This document shows positions 32,481 to 46,181 of a stretch of DNA of 64,000 nucleotides, piece after piece. A program made the translations under genes and the position numbers. The DNA lies in assembly GCA_036850595.1 (NCBI GenBank), contig CM072163.1, positions 20,375,550 to 20,439,549 on the forward strand. Reading direction: 5' to 3'. The first letter of the stretch is position 1. Each line of letters opens with the position of its first letter. The stretch comes from Rhyacichthys aspro. Its lineage: Eukaryota > Chordata > Actinopteri > Gobiiformes > Rhyacichthyidae. The notes below the pieces were generated by a model. It searched no databases, had not been told where the DNA came from, and saw nothing but the letters and a program-made list of their open reading frames with translations.

Positions 32481-35200
32481 TATTTATCTGGGCTTCTGAC
32501 CTCCTATTATTACACACACAACTGTGATTTTTTAAAAGTTGGTGCAGTGTGTGGTAACAAGCCTCTTCAGGAGCACGGTCACGCATCAGACCAGTGCTCG
32601 TCTACTACAAGAAGAAAACCAAGCTACAACTGGACTTGATTTATCTCAGTTACAGCTCAAACAAAAGCAGATCGTTTATGGTGTGTTCATAATTATTTCT
32701 CCACAGCCTCTGCTCTCTCGTAGCAGAACTGGACATTTTAATGAATAAATTAGGCATGTTTGGTGGAATTAGTGACGTCCTCGGCCGTGTGCTCCAACCC
32801 AAATGGGATCTAATATGGTTGACCATGACATTAACGATTCATTCTGAGAAAATTACAACAAATTAGGCTGAGGGATAAAGTTTAGGGCCCGTCTTTTGAA
32901 TGCAAACACAAGCCAGAGTCCAGGTTATTGCTTTGGATTCTAATCTGGAAAATGGGTTGAAAATCAAACGGTGCCTTCACTGGCTTTTAGTGGGAAGTAA
33001 ATGATGTGAGAGGACTGTGAGGAAAAAAGAAAGGAAAAAAAGCACAGAGTAGAATTTGCCGAGTTGTTTCCTGCAAAATAAATGATGTGGCAGTTCCTCG
33101 CTTTATCACAGAGCAGTAGTCAAGAGACATGAATTTATAATGATACTTTGCAAACGCATGTATTTTTCTTGTTGTTTTCACCAAGCAGTACAGCACAGTT
33201 CAGTTTGGAACAGCAGAGAGCCATTATTCTGGCTTCTGTTTTCACTATACAGTTGTGTGGAGTTAGCAGCACACAACAGTGAAGCCATAACAGTGTTGTG
33301 CTTAACACTAACAAATAAAAGGTGTGTTCCCATGAACTTGTGAACAGTGAACATATCTTGGTCTGTAGTGATGGAATGGAGATATAGACTCACTCTGCTG
33401 CAATAAACAGTAGAAGAGGACAGATTTTTTTCCAAGCTTTGTTTAAAATGAAAAATCACGACAGCTGCATCTGTAACTTTTGGGGTCTCTTTAATGTCAC
33501 ACTTGTCTGAGAACAAATGCAAGAGAAAACATATGTTCTTATAGAGACTGCATGTGCCTTGGAAAATGAACAGAGAGGGTGGTTCAACAAAACATATTAG
33601 TTTGGAGACTCTATTTGAAGCAGCACTATGAACAACATGGACCATCCCCTGCACTGGGCTTTTGAGCAACCGAAAGTAGCCAGTGGACATCTGAGATATG
33701 TGAGCTTTCTTTTATGATCAAACTCTAAACCAAGGGGGTTAACTTTTTACACAAATGACTTTTTGAAATGACCAATACATGCGATACAGGGCTAATGTAT
33801 GTTACTGAAGACATATATCTTTGAAGAGAAGGATTGTCAAAATGAAATGCAGCTGTAGCTTCATTGCTGCTGTGACTGTAAGTGATCTGCCTATTGGCAA
33901 CAGTCATTATGGTTAATAGATACATGTTTAATCTTAAACAATTAACAGAAACTTTCAACGAAGGGTGCAGTAACTTCAATCAAGAAGCAGAAACAAGCTC
34001 AACAGTAAATAGTTTTTGTAAGTTGTATTTTAGCATAAATCAGCAACAAGTGCTTTAAGGCGAAATGACGTTTTACTAATCTTGGGTCAGCACTAATCTG
34101 TGTTTACATTATTGAGCCTTAGTCTTGTGATTGCTATGAATATAAAGTTCTATACCATTCGTTCAAATGTGAAGGCATATTTAAGTTCACAGATCATTAC
34201 TGTTCTAACTGACATTCCTCTTCTGCAGCACATATCACACTGTGGTAAACTGTTAGGTGAGATACAGTAGTTGGATGGTTGCAGGATGCTAACCCGCACA
34301 CACCCACCACATGCGAAATGGGCCTCTGTGGTGTGTGTGTGTTGATAAATTGATGTAGCGGCAGCTCGTCTCTGCCAACAGCACACACAGCTCAGATTCA
34401 TGGGAACTAAACAGAAAAGAGGAGCGTATATCTGTCAGAGGAGGAGGAGGAGGAGGAGGAGGGCCGTCACACACGTCTGTCACTACGCTGGACCAATACA
34501 GAGGCACAAATTACAAACTGCATAGGGAGAAAAGGAAAATTCAGTTGTAACACTCAGTCAGTCAAGAACACTAAATTCAGTCTCTTTTAAACAATATGAA
34601 AATTAATTCAAATATCATTTACTTATTGAACTAAAGATCTAAACATCTATTTTTGATTTTAAACTATAATTGCATTGTTTTAACAATTCACTATTACATG
34701 TAGCCTATGCCTTTGGGAATGTAAAGTTTGGGTTTTGACCCTCTGAGGCACCTGTAGTTTGTACACTTTTAAGCATAATTATGAAAGTTTATGTACATGT
34801 GGTATGTAATGTATGTAATTTTTAAGATAACTTTTATATGCTCTGGCCTTATATATTTATTTATTCCTGTAATGCCCAATCTCCTATTTTAAAATTACTC
34901 ACATACTGTTAATATTGTTGGTAAATATATAAAAATATTGCTGTTGTTCTACCTGTAACCTCTAGGTGGAGATATGAGCATGAAAAGCATTACATCAAGT
35001 GACAAACCACTACAGAGATTTAGTTTATGTCAAAGTTGCTCATATCAAAAAATGAAAGCACTGAATGAAAGAAAACCTTCAGATTGGAAAGTGATAAAGA
35101 TAGAAATTGAATAAAATTGTGATATAAAAGACAAAAAAAGAATAATAAAAGAAGTCAGTTCGTCTTTTCTTTGACCACTTTGGCATAACATCTTTGGACT
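32481..35200. other. Intergenic sequence, mostly AT-rich
   Basis: It contains a (GAG)n tract at 34,438-34,463 and no gene I can support. A 170-codon minus-strand open frame at 33,178-33,690 lacks coding features. Confidence 0.45.
34438..34463. repeat. (GAG)n microsatellite
   Basis: Eight or more GAG units. Confidence 0.9.
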
Positions 35201-35209
35201 TTAGTAAAT

Positions 35210-35600
35210 TAAAGTCTGAGGTGTCTATGGGCCGACTGCAGCTGTGGAGCGGGACAGGAACAATTAGTAGCTGTTAAGTGAGAGTATTTGGCAGCCCGTG
35301 AGCTCCTCTGGCACTCTCACCCTCAGGCAGACACTCGTACGGGACAGCGGAGGCCTCTGACAGCGTTTGTCATCCGGCCGGCCCTGAGAACTTCTGAATG
35401 AGTAAAATGATTTGATTATGTTGAGGCTAATGACCGGGGGCATACTTAAATCCATCTGCAGCGTTTTCTTTGGTCCGGCCCCTGATTCAGAGCGCTGTCA
35501 GCAGCTTGTACCGCCGGCGTTGCACTGATCCAACTACAGCACGAAATGTACAGCTGTGGTGCTAACACAGAAAAACTGTCAGGTCAGAAGTCTCTAAAAT
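35210..35600. other. GC-richer block, candidate regulatory element
   Basis: It contains CAATTAGTAGCTGTTAAGTG, TGATTTGATTATGTTGAGGC and GAGGCTAATGACC. No exon support. The flanks are AT-rich. Confidence 0.3.
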
Positions 35601-36589
35601 GGAGCTGAGGCGGGTCATTTTGTCCCAATAACAAAGTAAAAATGTTATTTCATTTTAGTGTAGTCCAATGGTGCATCTCTAATGAGTCCCTTTTAACATC
35701 TTATTTTTGTTATTTGTCCAGAGCTGCATATGGTGAAGGAAAACTTACTAAGTGAACAAAATAGGGTCTAAGTCTGAGGTAAAAATAACAACTGAAAAAA
35801 TAACAAAGTGAATTATAAATGAGAATGTCTATGTGTGACAAAGCGGGGATACAATAAACCGAAAGCTTATCAAAGCTATGAAATGGTAAAAAATAAATAA
35901 ATATTGTGGTCCAATATATCTATTCTACCTTGTAACTGAGTTTCAAGAGAAGTTAAGTCCAGCCTGGTAAATATTCAATACAAATTTTTTTTTTGGTATT
36001 GAATATTTAGATTTAAAATGAGGTTAATACAGTTTAAAATTAAGAAAGAAGAAAAGGGATAAAAAATAATTAACAGTTCCGCTCTACATTTAGAAAAAAG
36101 ATTCACAAGCGCAAAGAATATAAAACAGTTGCCAATAAGTCAACAAAGTAGAAAAATATCATTTGAATTGAAAATAAGAGTTGTATTTAAAGTACTTTAT
36201 AAAAATAAACGGGAATGGAGCGAGAACTGTCCCCTTGAGAACACCAAGGTTAAGTAATAAGATTCTTCTATTTTTTATTTTTTATTTTTTAACTACTTTC
36301 AAATAAAACATTTTCAAGATTTGCCCAGGAACATGTTTGTGTTCCTTATTTGTGATGCTATTTTAATATTCTATTTATTCACTATAGTATTTTGTATCAT
36401 TATAAATCCATTTCCTGGTGTTTAAAAGCAGCGCATACAGGTGTCAGTGTTTTGTCTTTTGCCAACAGTTTAATGTAGATTTGTTTCAAACGACACATAC
36501 CATATAAGAACCATCTGCAGTGCATTCAAAGTGAACAATGCCATCCATTTTAGCAGTCTTGAAAGGACCAACTACATCCATTTGGACAT

Positions 36590-37000
36590 ACCTAAATGAC
36601 TATCCTGCTGTACTGTCAATACTCAGCATATGGAGGCGTACCAGCCACCAGCTCTTGTCGCCCGTCCTCCTCTGACACGTCAAAGAGCTCCGACAAAGCG
36701 TCCCAATGACACGCTCTGACCTCTTCCTTCCTGCCGTCAACGCGACAAAGAAGCAGGTTTACTCACAGCTGTGGGCGCACACAGCGTGAGGCGTCACCGA
36801 CACACCACTGTAAAGGCACAAATCAGGTTAGGGCCACAGTGTCCCATCATTAGCTGACGGCTATTGTCGAGGTAAATGGGGGCCTGCTGGGGACCTGCTG
36901 CGAGGGCTCGTCATTACACTATGAACCGGGACAATGTTAACAGCAGTGCGTCCCCTGGTGCATTCAGTCAATCAGTGGACATAAGTCGTCTTTGTACTGT
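36590..37000. other. GC-richer block, candidate regulatory element
   Basis: Unique sequence with several CpGs and CATTAGCTGACGGCTATTGT. No splice-supported exon. Confidence 0.3.
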
Positions 37001-38450
37001 CTTCTTTTAGGGTTTGTACTACGCAATTTTAATGGGATTATCTACATAGTCTCAAGCTGGGTGATATGACCTCAAATCAATATGGATTAGTTAAAGATTT
37101 TCCTAGCCTCAGTAAGTAAAGTTTTAAGATTAAGATGTTTTAGCACATGGTGATATTGGCATTTGTTTACAAAGACAAATATTGACTTAAATTCGCCAAA
37201 AAAGCAAAAAACAGTGCCGTTCAATGTTCATTGTCGGTCACTGATGGTTTTGCTGTATGATTTGGATATAGTTAGAGGGTTTAAAACTAGGTGTAGATTG
37301 CATTTTATCAGAATTATTGTGTCAGAATAAACCTAGTCTGAAATGACAACTTGTAAATACTGTATAATGTAAAGAACTGGATAAAAGACACACTCCTCTT
37401 GCCTGTCCCAATATACCCCATAGACCACAGAGCTGCCAGCTGACAGAACACATAAAAACAGCTAAAATTGTTAGATATTGCACTGTTTACTGTTTTTTAT
37501 TATGTCTTGTACTTATTCTCTGCTAAAATCTAAACAACTTACATTTTTTTATTCACTGCCCTATGACCCCAATGAAAAAAAAAACATTACATGGAGCGAT
37601 GAAACACAGTTGGTAAAACACAAGACCTAGACTACATTACACAGAAATAAACCAAAACAAAATCTAAATTAGTATATGTGCCAGTAAACATCTCCCTCTG
37701 AAAATCATCAGGTTTACTAAATAACTTCCTTTTACTAACATGGGGCCCAGGTCTAATTTCATTTTAAATCAAAGGATTTCAAGAATATTTATCAAAACCT
37801 GTGACAACATCACATATTTGTAGGCCTTGTAAGTTAATTATTAAAATGTAAATAAAAAAATGTTTTTATATTGTATAGTTCATAGCAATAGCTGTTATTT
37901 TGTCAGTTTTTTTATGATAATGTTTAAATTTCAGTATTCACTATAATACTGATTGCTTCTTTTTTCCTACAGCATAAAAATGTACAACACATTCACATTT
38001 ATCTACATCTTATAGCTGAATGTTGATGTTTGCAAATTAGCCACTGGTAGCTTATACAGGACTTTGGAGACATTTTGGAGACAAGTATTTTGTCCAGTTG
38101 TGAGGTGTGTTTGTTATATGCTACACTATACTTTTTTAAGGAATACCAGAGTGAATTATAAAACATAACAACGGACCATCCTTTAGGACACTAGCTAAAA
38201 GGAGAAGGTATTACAAAGATTGCTCAGAGAAGCTGAAAAAAATGTGTTTTTTAAGCATATTTAAAAATTCTAGTGCTTTCCTCCCTGGATACTTTTTTAA
38301 TTTAATTACAACAAAATATGATCTGTGCACTGTATTATGCATGTATTCATTTAATGTTGGTAACGGCTGCTTAGGGCACTTGCTGACAGAAGTGCATAAC
38401 TGGAAAAATGTCAAAACACCACATTTCAACGATGATAGCAGAAAAGAGAA
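37001..38450. other. AT-rich intergenic sequence, nothing recognised
   Basis: No repeat family, exon or regulatory block stands out. Confidence 0.5.
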
Positions 38451-38454
38451 AATG

Positions 38455-39240
38455 TGTATCAGTCTTGAAAAAGCAGAATCGATCGCAGTCTGAGTCCCTT
38501 CTTTGTGTTTGTGTGTCCTTCGCGACCTGTTAGTCTCTTGGCGTTATCGTCACTTCCTCGTCCGCAGCGGGTCACCGCGGCGACGTTTGCGAGGGCGAAC
38601 AGCCTACGAAGACAAAGGGAGAGCTCGTGGAAGAGATGGACGAGGAGCCGAGGAAGAAGGGTAAAAAAAAACAACAGGCCAGGTTTCACCGCTTTCTGAG
38701 AGCCTCCATCGAGAGGAGCCACGCTAATCACATTACCCAAGAAAACTTTTACTTATGGCTAATGGAATTCGCTTCAAATTGAAACGCTGGGGCAAAAGTA
38801 GATTTGCATTGATCCAGATATGTATAGAGCCAAAGTCAGTCTATCTATTCTGTGAGGGAATTAAAGGCCGCTAAGCCTATAGAGCCAGACTGTATAATCC
38901 TATGTTCAAAATCAATACTCCCTGCACTCATTCTTTGTGTGTCTCTCCCGTTCTGTACAACATGTGTGCATTTAGGCCCATTGTATATTTTAGCTGTAAA
39001 TCCTTCAGTTTGTGGGAAGTGGGCCGTCTCAGCTCAGCTCTGGCCAGGTCCCAGGATGGACTGAAGCCCGTTTTGGACCAGGTTGAAGAGGTGTGGTGGG
39101 GGCTCGGCAGCCACACTGTTAACACCGCACAAATAAGCCTCAGCAGCCAGCGTTTATTTAGTCTGACACCCACCGTCCGTCCTGCCCTCTGACAGATCCA
39201 GGCCTGGGACCAGCAGCAGCACATGGGCACTGGAGTCCAA
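38455..39240. other. GC-richer double block, candidate regulatory element
   Basis: Two CpG-containing parts (about 38,500-38,760 and 39,000-39,240) separated by AT-rich DNA. The first has GCGGGTCACCGCGGCGACG. No consistent exon structure. Confidence 0.3.
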
Positions 39241-39524
39241 ACAAAGTGGTAGAGAGCGGAATGGGAATGGAACGTAAGATGAGACTAATGTCAAGTACAC
39301 TTTTATATGATAATTTTGTAAATATGTAGACATTATCACATAAGCAGTTGGTTTAGACACATTTACACAAGAGCAGTATTTTGTTTGCTAAATGGGGTCT
39401 GAAGTATCCCAATAATAACTTTGGTTACCCTTACACTGGGAATGGGACAAAAGGTGGAGTTAAACACTGCAGTCTGTTGATGGAATGATATAGACTTTAG
39501 ATCTGGATCCATTCTGGAAACTAG

Positions 39525-39815
39525 GAACCTTGGGGTGCAGTGGCTCAGGAGGTACAGGAGGGTGGGGAAGGGGTTCAATTCCTGCTCCCCCCAGTTCATA
39601 CTGTTGTTGTGCCCTTGGGCAAGGCACTTCACCCACCTTACCTCCAGTGCCGCAGCACCCATGTGTGATTGTGTGTGAGTGTGGTAGTTTATTTGGTGGT
39701 GGTCGGAAATGCTGTTGGCACCGTTGGTATGGCAGCCCAGCTCTTCGTCAGTCTGCCCCATTACAGCTGTGGCTATAGATGTAGTATAGTGTAGGGTGCA
39801 AGAATGATTTATATT
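39525..39815 (+). mobile_element. tRNA-derived SINE
   Basis: A pol III B-box GGTTCAATTCC lies at 39,572-39,582, about 40 bp after an A-box-like TGGCTCAGGAGG. The body has CTTGGGCAAGGCACTTCACC, GGTATGGCAGCC and CAGCTGTGGCTA, typical of an abundant teleost SINE. The 3' end is diverged. Confidence 0.7.
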
Positions 39816-40849
39816 ATATTTACCAATTACCATAAGTCATCAAGGAAAGGTAGTTACCAACTTCCTCCTGCAACATGGGTCAGCTTTTTAGTACTTTTAA
39901 CAGAAGTTATATTTCTTTCCAAGAATGTTCTTATCCACTGATGATAAGACATCTATCTTAGTACATGTAAAACTTATAGCTAATGCTATATATGTAGTAT
40001 GCAAGACAACAGCAAAACCCAACACTACCTAAACTTAAACGTGAACTTAAAAGTCGGTAATTGACCAAAACATTCATAACACCATTTTTATCAAAGCTGG
40101 TTAAAAGAGCAGTTTAATGGGGCTTTGAACAACATGAAACTGTGCTTCAGAAAAGCAAAGTCATTGAAATCAATGAGTCTGAACTTTTGGGGGGGTCAGT
40201 TGGTTCGTAATTATGCCCAGGAACCAAAACTGGCTTGGAACCCATTCGGTGTGAAAAGGGTTAACTGAGAATCCTTCCATGTGACAATTAAAATCAAATG
40301 CATATCCTGTTCTTGGAGGACTAATCTTTAGTTACACTAAAGCAGTTGGCTCTTCCGACAGTGAACGCACCACAGCTCCAGCTCTGAATGAAACTTGACT
40401 GACTACGCGACCTTACTGACTGTTTACTATGACTGAAACAGCTCTAATGAACAATAACCTGTGAGAAATACAAGTCCTAATCATCAAATCTGTTTGGCAG
40501 CAATACCATCTTCTCATCATTTAATGGAACTTGTACTAGATGCTAATATAGACATGAAAGAGGCATGAGAGGATTTAAAATGCATGGTTCATAAATGTGC
40601 AGCCTCTTTTTTTTTTTTTTCTCCATCCCCAGTTCGGCCTGAGGACTGAGAAAGTGAGACCATTCAGACCAGTTGGGGACAGAGGATGGGGGACTATTGC
40701 ACCTTGACATGGCACAGATCAACTGGCCCTACTTTGTGTGTATCTTTGCATCCTAAATAGCATCCTAAGGGCAATAAATTCTCAAATATTTTTTATCACT
40801 GCACATGATGATTCTTACATAACTTAGAGTTTCGAGGTGTTGCTTGTGC

Positions 40850-41420
40850 TCAACATGAAATTACAGGGCTGGATTAGCTGAGTAGTGAGGCCTAATCAGA
40901 TCATCATGCTTTAACTGGCCCACATTGATCAGCGCGGGAGAATAATTCCCACTGGCAGTCCATCAATCTCATCCATATTCACCCCTCCTCCCCTAAACAT
41001 CCTGACAGATCCTCTTCAAACCCCGAGAATGTGCTAAATGACCTCACACAGCTCCGGCACCACCGCACGCACACACACCCAATAGTGACCTCATCGATGA
41101 GCCTCTCCTGCCAATACTCACACACATGCACAGGGCCCATCAGTCAGGAGGGCAGCGCGACCCCATCATCATCACGCAGAGCCGCTCCACTCACATCGGC
41201 CGTCAGCAGCCAATCTGATGACTAAGAAATCCAAATATGAGATTAGTCCCCCGGACCACCCGGCTCTAAGTGCCACTCCACACAAATGGAGCCCTAAGAA
41301 GATAATAACAGTACAATTGCTCTTATAGGGATGCAGTTATTCAATTAGAAGAGGCTGGAGTGAAATGTTGCTTGAAGGAAGTGTACACGACTGTGCTCAG
41401 AGCAGCTGCAGCAGTGTATT
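40850..41420. other. GC-richer block, candidate regulatory element
   Basis: It contains GGATTAGCTGAGTAGTGAGG, CCTAATCAGATCATCATGC, CATTGATCAGCG and TGAGATTAGTCC, i.e. repeated GATTA/TAATC-type (K50 homeodomain-like) motifs. No exon support. Confidence 0.35.
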
Positions 41421-42229
41421 TCAGGCTTGGGTACACAAACCAGTCCCATTGGAATTATAACGTTGAATGTACATGTTTTGGAGATATTTAGTTTTAATGT
41501 TTTGATCTTATTAGTAACAAAATTGATACGTGTTACAGGTTTCTTTAATGCATGTGAATTAAAGAAACCTTAAATTGCTTGTAAATGCACAATTTCAAAA
41601 TCCCTAAAACTTTGAGAATGTGATTTTTTTTATTTTTTTTTATTCTTTTTGTTTGTTAGGTTAAATTGAGTCAGAATTCAGAGGTTCTGTGACAAACGTG
41701 AGATAAAACTATAAAAATTTAGTCAAAATGTATTTTTTAGTAAAAATACACAAACACAACACCAGAACTTAACAATAGAACTGTGAATTGTTTGAAATGA
41801 AATAACTTTTTACATGAGAAAATGCTTAATTTGTAATACATCATACATCTACAATATTCAGTATCTGCAGGAAGCATAAATTGAAACATTCAGGTCTATT
41901 GAACGAGGTTGATTGATAGATGCTGTGGATGTGATGTTGCACAAATATATGGACAGTCACAAGATGAGACACTTCTGGAATTTTTTTCGGGTTGTACTGA
42001 AACAACTGGGCAAATATCTACCTATCATTTTATTGTATATTGTTAAGTACTGTTCCATGACAAAGGCTGTTATAGAGTTTCTGTTCTGAGGCACACAGCT
42101 GTCGCTCCATGTGTCTATACTAGTGGCATCTGGATTTAATAGTGTTTCAAATAGAGCCCCAACTAACACTGTACGAGTAAATCTCATACGAAGAAAGCCC
42201 TCGTCACAATTTTTATTTTTTGCTCACGT

Positions 42230-42362
42230 TGAATTTTGGTTTGCTGCGACCAAAATTTCGGACTTTGTCAGAATTTCATCCGATCCATCCGATTGCCGGA
42301 AGCTTGTTGGGAGTCTCGTAACTCCCTGTACACAGCACGACAAGGACGCACAACAAACCTGA
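42230..42362 (-). repeat. Dispersed repeat R2, copy 2
   Basis: Its reverse complement carries CAAATTTCAGGTTTGTTGTG, then CGTCCTTGTCGTGCTGTGTA, matching 27,955-28,015. Confidence 0.5.
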
Positions 42363-43459
42363 AATTTGTCCTAACTAAACTAAACTAAATTAATGTATGA
42401 CTGGAAATCGGGTCAAATTTGGTATGAAAATCACACATTGTACAGTATATCTGGCTTTAGACAGCTTAGCGTCAGCTTGTGGACATGAAATAACATTCTG
42501 TGAATCAAAACAAACTACTACTTAGAGTATCTTTGTCCTTTCTGTCTTTATGCCACTCCAAACACATTGCTAATTAATCAGCCATATGCTTTGTTTGTCC
42601 TCACTTTTCTCAGGTTTCTGTGCTGGAATGACAGTAAAGGGACTCCAAAACTGTTTTAAAACTGTTTTAGTAGTAATTCTTTTTTTATTCTTCTGCCCCA
42701 CATGTGGTTTTGGCTTGCCAGTTGTGCTTTTCTTCTGTGCCTGTATTGTGTGGTGGTTTCTTGCTGATGCCCAGTGTCTTTCTCTTTTTCAACTTGATAT
42801 CATTTTTATAACATCAAAGACAGGACAAAGACAAAACAATAAATATGCCAGGAGAACTGGGTTGCCAAATAGAAATGTTTGGAAAATAATAAATAGAATT
42901 TTTTTCCAAATAGAGTTATTAGATTCATTATGAAGTATTTCAATTCAAAGGAAAATATGTTAGGTCTCTTTAAATCAGTTAAATTGATTGAACAGTCCTG
43001 AAGTCCCTTGAGAACTCTCTTGGGACATAGTATGGTCTCAGTGCCAATGCCAGCTGTTCCACATCCTGACAGATCTTCTCTTTGACTGTTACATGATCTT
43101 CAACCAGGACTCAGTGAAAAGCTAATACTGGGACATAGCAGTGTTTTTATAGATGTTTGTTGGGAAATAGGCCATGGAATCTGAAAACAGAATCAGTATA
43201 GTATACGCTCCAAAGATACCTGGCCTACGTGGCTAGCTAATTGTGATGCCATTAAGCAGAGTGGTAGACTGTCTTTCATAGGTCACACGATTTGCTTATT
43301 AAGAAGCTTCTAAGTGCATGATACTAAATTAAATTGCCACATTGAGAAGCAGGCATAGCTAATGAAAATACATTACAATCAAACAACAATTTTTCTCTGA
43401 GACCGACCTATTTCTCACTACTTGGCTTACCTTTTTTTCAGTGGACAGTACTGTGGACT

Positions 43460-43855
43460 AAACTAGGTAAAGGAATGACTGTGTTTGACCATTCTTCTGG
43501 GCTCTTTGGCAGCATCCACACAGAGCTGTTGAAAGTCCTGAGGCAAGCGCACCCCCTCCTCGTCCCACTAGCTAATCCTGTTTGGCCCGCCGTTTACCAG
43601 GATTGAAGTGGAGCGCCATCTCTTCTGCCTCTTCTGTCTTTAAAAACATTTCCAGGGACATATCTACGTGCCCTCATCCAGGACAACTTCTATTACTTAC
43701 AAATTACAGCTTCACTAACCCGGTTACGCCGCAGGGCTTTAGGTCTTCTAGAAATCGACAAGGCTTCGAGGAGACACACGGGACTGGACAAGGGCAAACC
43801 GCAGCTGGAGAGGCGGGATTGCTAGGTAAAAAGGAAGGAAAGATGTTTTATTAGA
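43460..43855. other. GC-richer block, candidate regulatory element
   Basis: A 90-codon plus-strand frame is open here and a donor-like CTAG|GTAAAA follows at 43,823. No acceptor or partner exon fits, so I treat it as non-coding. Confidence 0.25.
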
Positions 43856-44199
43856 TCAATAACATGGAAAAAGCCTGGGTCTTTTGTGAAAGTCACGTTA
43901 TGAAAAGCGGACACCGCTTTTTACTCTTTCTGTGACGCATTAGAACAGTCATGCCTGCATTTGTCATGGTGGATGTACAGGTAAGATCCCCAAAAAAATT
44001 GGATTAACAGACTGTACAGACTGTTATATTTTTTTTTGTTTTTTTGTTTGTTTGTTTTAAACCCCAAATAGTATATTGTAAAAGCAATCATTTGTGGCTT
44101 TGGCAAATCACAGAAAGGAGCGCTTCCATTGGTCCCCACAACTATCAATAGAATGTTTAATGGCTGCCAATAAAACAGAAAAGTGTGTATTCATCCCTA

Positions 44200-44620
44200 A
44201 ATACATCTTATAGCACAGCGAAACAGCTCAAAAAAGAAAAACATCAACAGAGAAATAGGAAGTGACGTAAAATGGGGATAAATATTGACAGAAGGGGTAC
44301 GCTAATGCCCAATATTTCAGCGGAACAGAAAACAGATTCTGCTGATCCTAACATTGAGAGAATATAGACTATATCACCATCCAAACGATGGGAATATTAT
44401 TATTCTTCACACAGTGAGCAGACTTTGATAGCAACTGTCCCAGCTCTATAAATGGCACAGGAAAAATCCTTTAATTAAACACATGAAAGCGTCATCCAGT
44501 TTTCTTTTTTCCCGTCCCAGACTCAATCCTACCCCTCACCTCCATCACCAGCCTAGGGACCAAAGTTTAGAGCTTACCGTCAAATTCTTGCTCTGAGTTC
44601 AGCGTCAGACCGATGCAATC
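44200..44620. other. Candidate regulatory block
   Basis: Unique sequence with AGTGACGTAAAATGGGG (CRE-like), GATAAATATTGACAG and a CTATAAATGG motif resembling an MEF2/TATA site. No exon. Confidence 0.25.
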
Positions 44621-44669
44621 CTGTAATTATCTCCGCCTCGATAAACACTGGGTGAATGCATTGCCAACT

Positions 44670-44840
44670 TTTTGTGTGTTTCACTTTGCTTCCCTTTTCT
44701 CTGTTTACGTTTTTCTTTTTTTGCGCTGTGTAAACCTCCTTGTTGAAAGCATGTGATTAAATGCAGATTCCAGTACGGTCTGAACATTCTCATCTCTGAA
44801 ATCCTTGATTATAAAGCCTATTACAATATGCTGTTATATA
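44670..44840 (+). repeat. Dispersed repeat family R1, copy 3
   Basis: It has CTTTGCTTCCCTTTTCTCTG, AAAGCATGTGATTAAATGC and TCTGAACATTCTCATCTCTG, the last shared with copy 1. Confidence 0.5.
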
Positions 44841-45049
44841 TAACTAGTTATAGTTTTGTTTTCCCTACGTTTTAAAAAATTCCAGGTCTAATCAGGTGAC
44901 CATTATATTCTTTGAACTTGTTCATCTTTTAGACTTCTGTGGTAATACAGTTCTCTGGAATTTCACTTGTTTTTTCGTGTGTGATCACACAATACATGCC
45001 TGTGTAACTGTGCAAATGTGCATGTTAACAAGAAAAGCCCCAATAAAAC

Positions 45050-45320
45050 CTTAATCTGCTGAAATTGAGCAGAGCCTCTGCTCAGTGTGCACTGCAGAAC
45101 GGGCTGTGGGTGATAAACTGTAAATGACTGAGAGTTAGCTTAACCTAATCCCCTCTCGCAGGAGGCCGCAGGTTGTTCCAGCAACTTAGCAGTTCTCCAC
45201 ACCTCTGCACTTATCAAGCACTCATATATCACCGCCTTTCAAAGCCCCCACTCACTGCTCCGCTCTGCCAATGAGAGCAGCACTTTATCCAGACTAAAGG
45301 GAAGGAGTCAGTCTGCATTT
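45050..45320. other. GC-richer block, candidate regulatory element
   Basis: It includes ATCAAGCACTCATATATCAC, TCAAAG (TCF/LEF core) and GCCAATGAGAG. No exon support. Confidence 0.25.
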
Positions 45321-46029
45321 AGCAATGTTGAATATGTGGAGTAAATAAGTTTCTGTTTTCAAAAGGGGTATGCAGCTTCCCAAAAGAATTGTAACTACTT
45401 GGCTTTGGGTTTCATGTTAGGGTATATATATATAATTTATTAATATATGTAACCACAAACTAAATTAGGACTACGACTATGGTTAAACCAGGACTAAATC
45501 CAATGATAAAGTTTAGATTAAAAAAAAACAAAACAAACTACTTCGACTGCCAAAGTATCACTCAAGAAAGCCAGAGTGCCACCAGTGGTGTGTCTCATGC
45601 ATATGTCTGAGAGCCCAACAGCTAGTGTGTGGTCCCAAAGTATGATCAACATATATAAAGAGTAAGAGTAATCTTCTGCAGAAGGCCAGACAAAGTCAGA
45701 GAATTAGAATTTACAACAAGTTGTTACTTACAGCTAATGGCACCTCCTCATGTGTTGGGTCTCACACATAATCCCTGATATTCCACTGGAGATTATTCTT
45801 GAGCTGTGAACAGGAAAGTCCTGTATCTGGATGAATAAGGCTACTTCCACATGAACATGGATATATTTTACAGAAGTACATTTTTCACTAAATTTTAGCC
45901 ATAGGCCCTTTTCACGCTGTGCATGACGAAAGCGGAAGTAGCAAAACGCTGTGGTCTCTTACTTTCCGATATATTACTCAAGAAAAATGGCTCAATCGAC
46001 CTCGAAATGTCACTCTAGTTGCTATGTCT

Positions 46030-46181
46030 ATGTTTTATTCATTTTTTATTTATATTTCTACTCAGTCACATTTTAATTTTTACAAAAAATTGAAACAATA
46101 TCAGACTATCTACCAAAATATTTGTAAAAAATTACAATGTGACCGAGTAGAAACATAAATAAAATAAAATGAATAAAACAT
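46030..46181. repeat. Long inverted repeat (hairpin)
   Basis: Arms 46,030-46,086 and 46,121-46,181 are near-perfect reverse complements over about 57-61 bp (for example TTTCTACTCAGTCACATT against its complement), with a 34-bp loop. Few mismatches remain, so the fold-back is young or maintained. Confidence 0.85.

Noticed and set aside
33178..33690. 170-codon minus-strand open frame
   Set aside because: No recognisable domain, no splice partners, and AT-rich composition like the surrounding non-coding DNA.
39571..39590. tRNA gene
   Set aside because: The B-box belongs to a SINE; no cloverleaf or acceptor stem can be formed around it.
39363..39833. 156-codon minus-strand open frame
   Set aside because: It lies across the antisense of a SINE.
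43582..43854. 90-codon plus-strand frame with a donor-like end
   Set aside because: No acceptor, no partner exon and no recognisable sequence.
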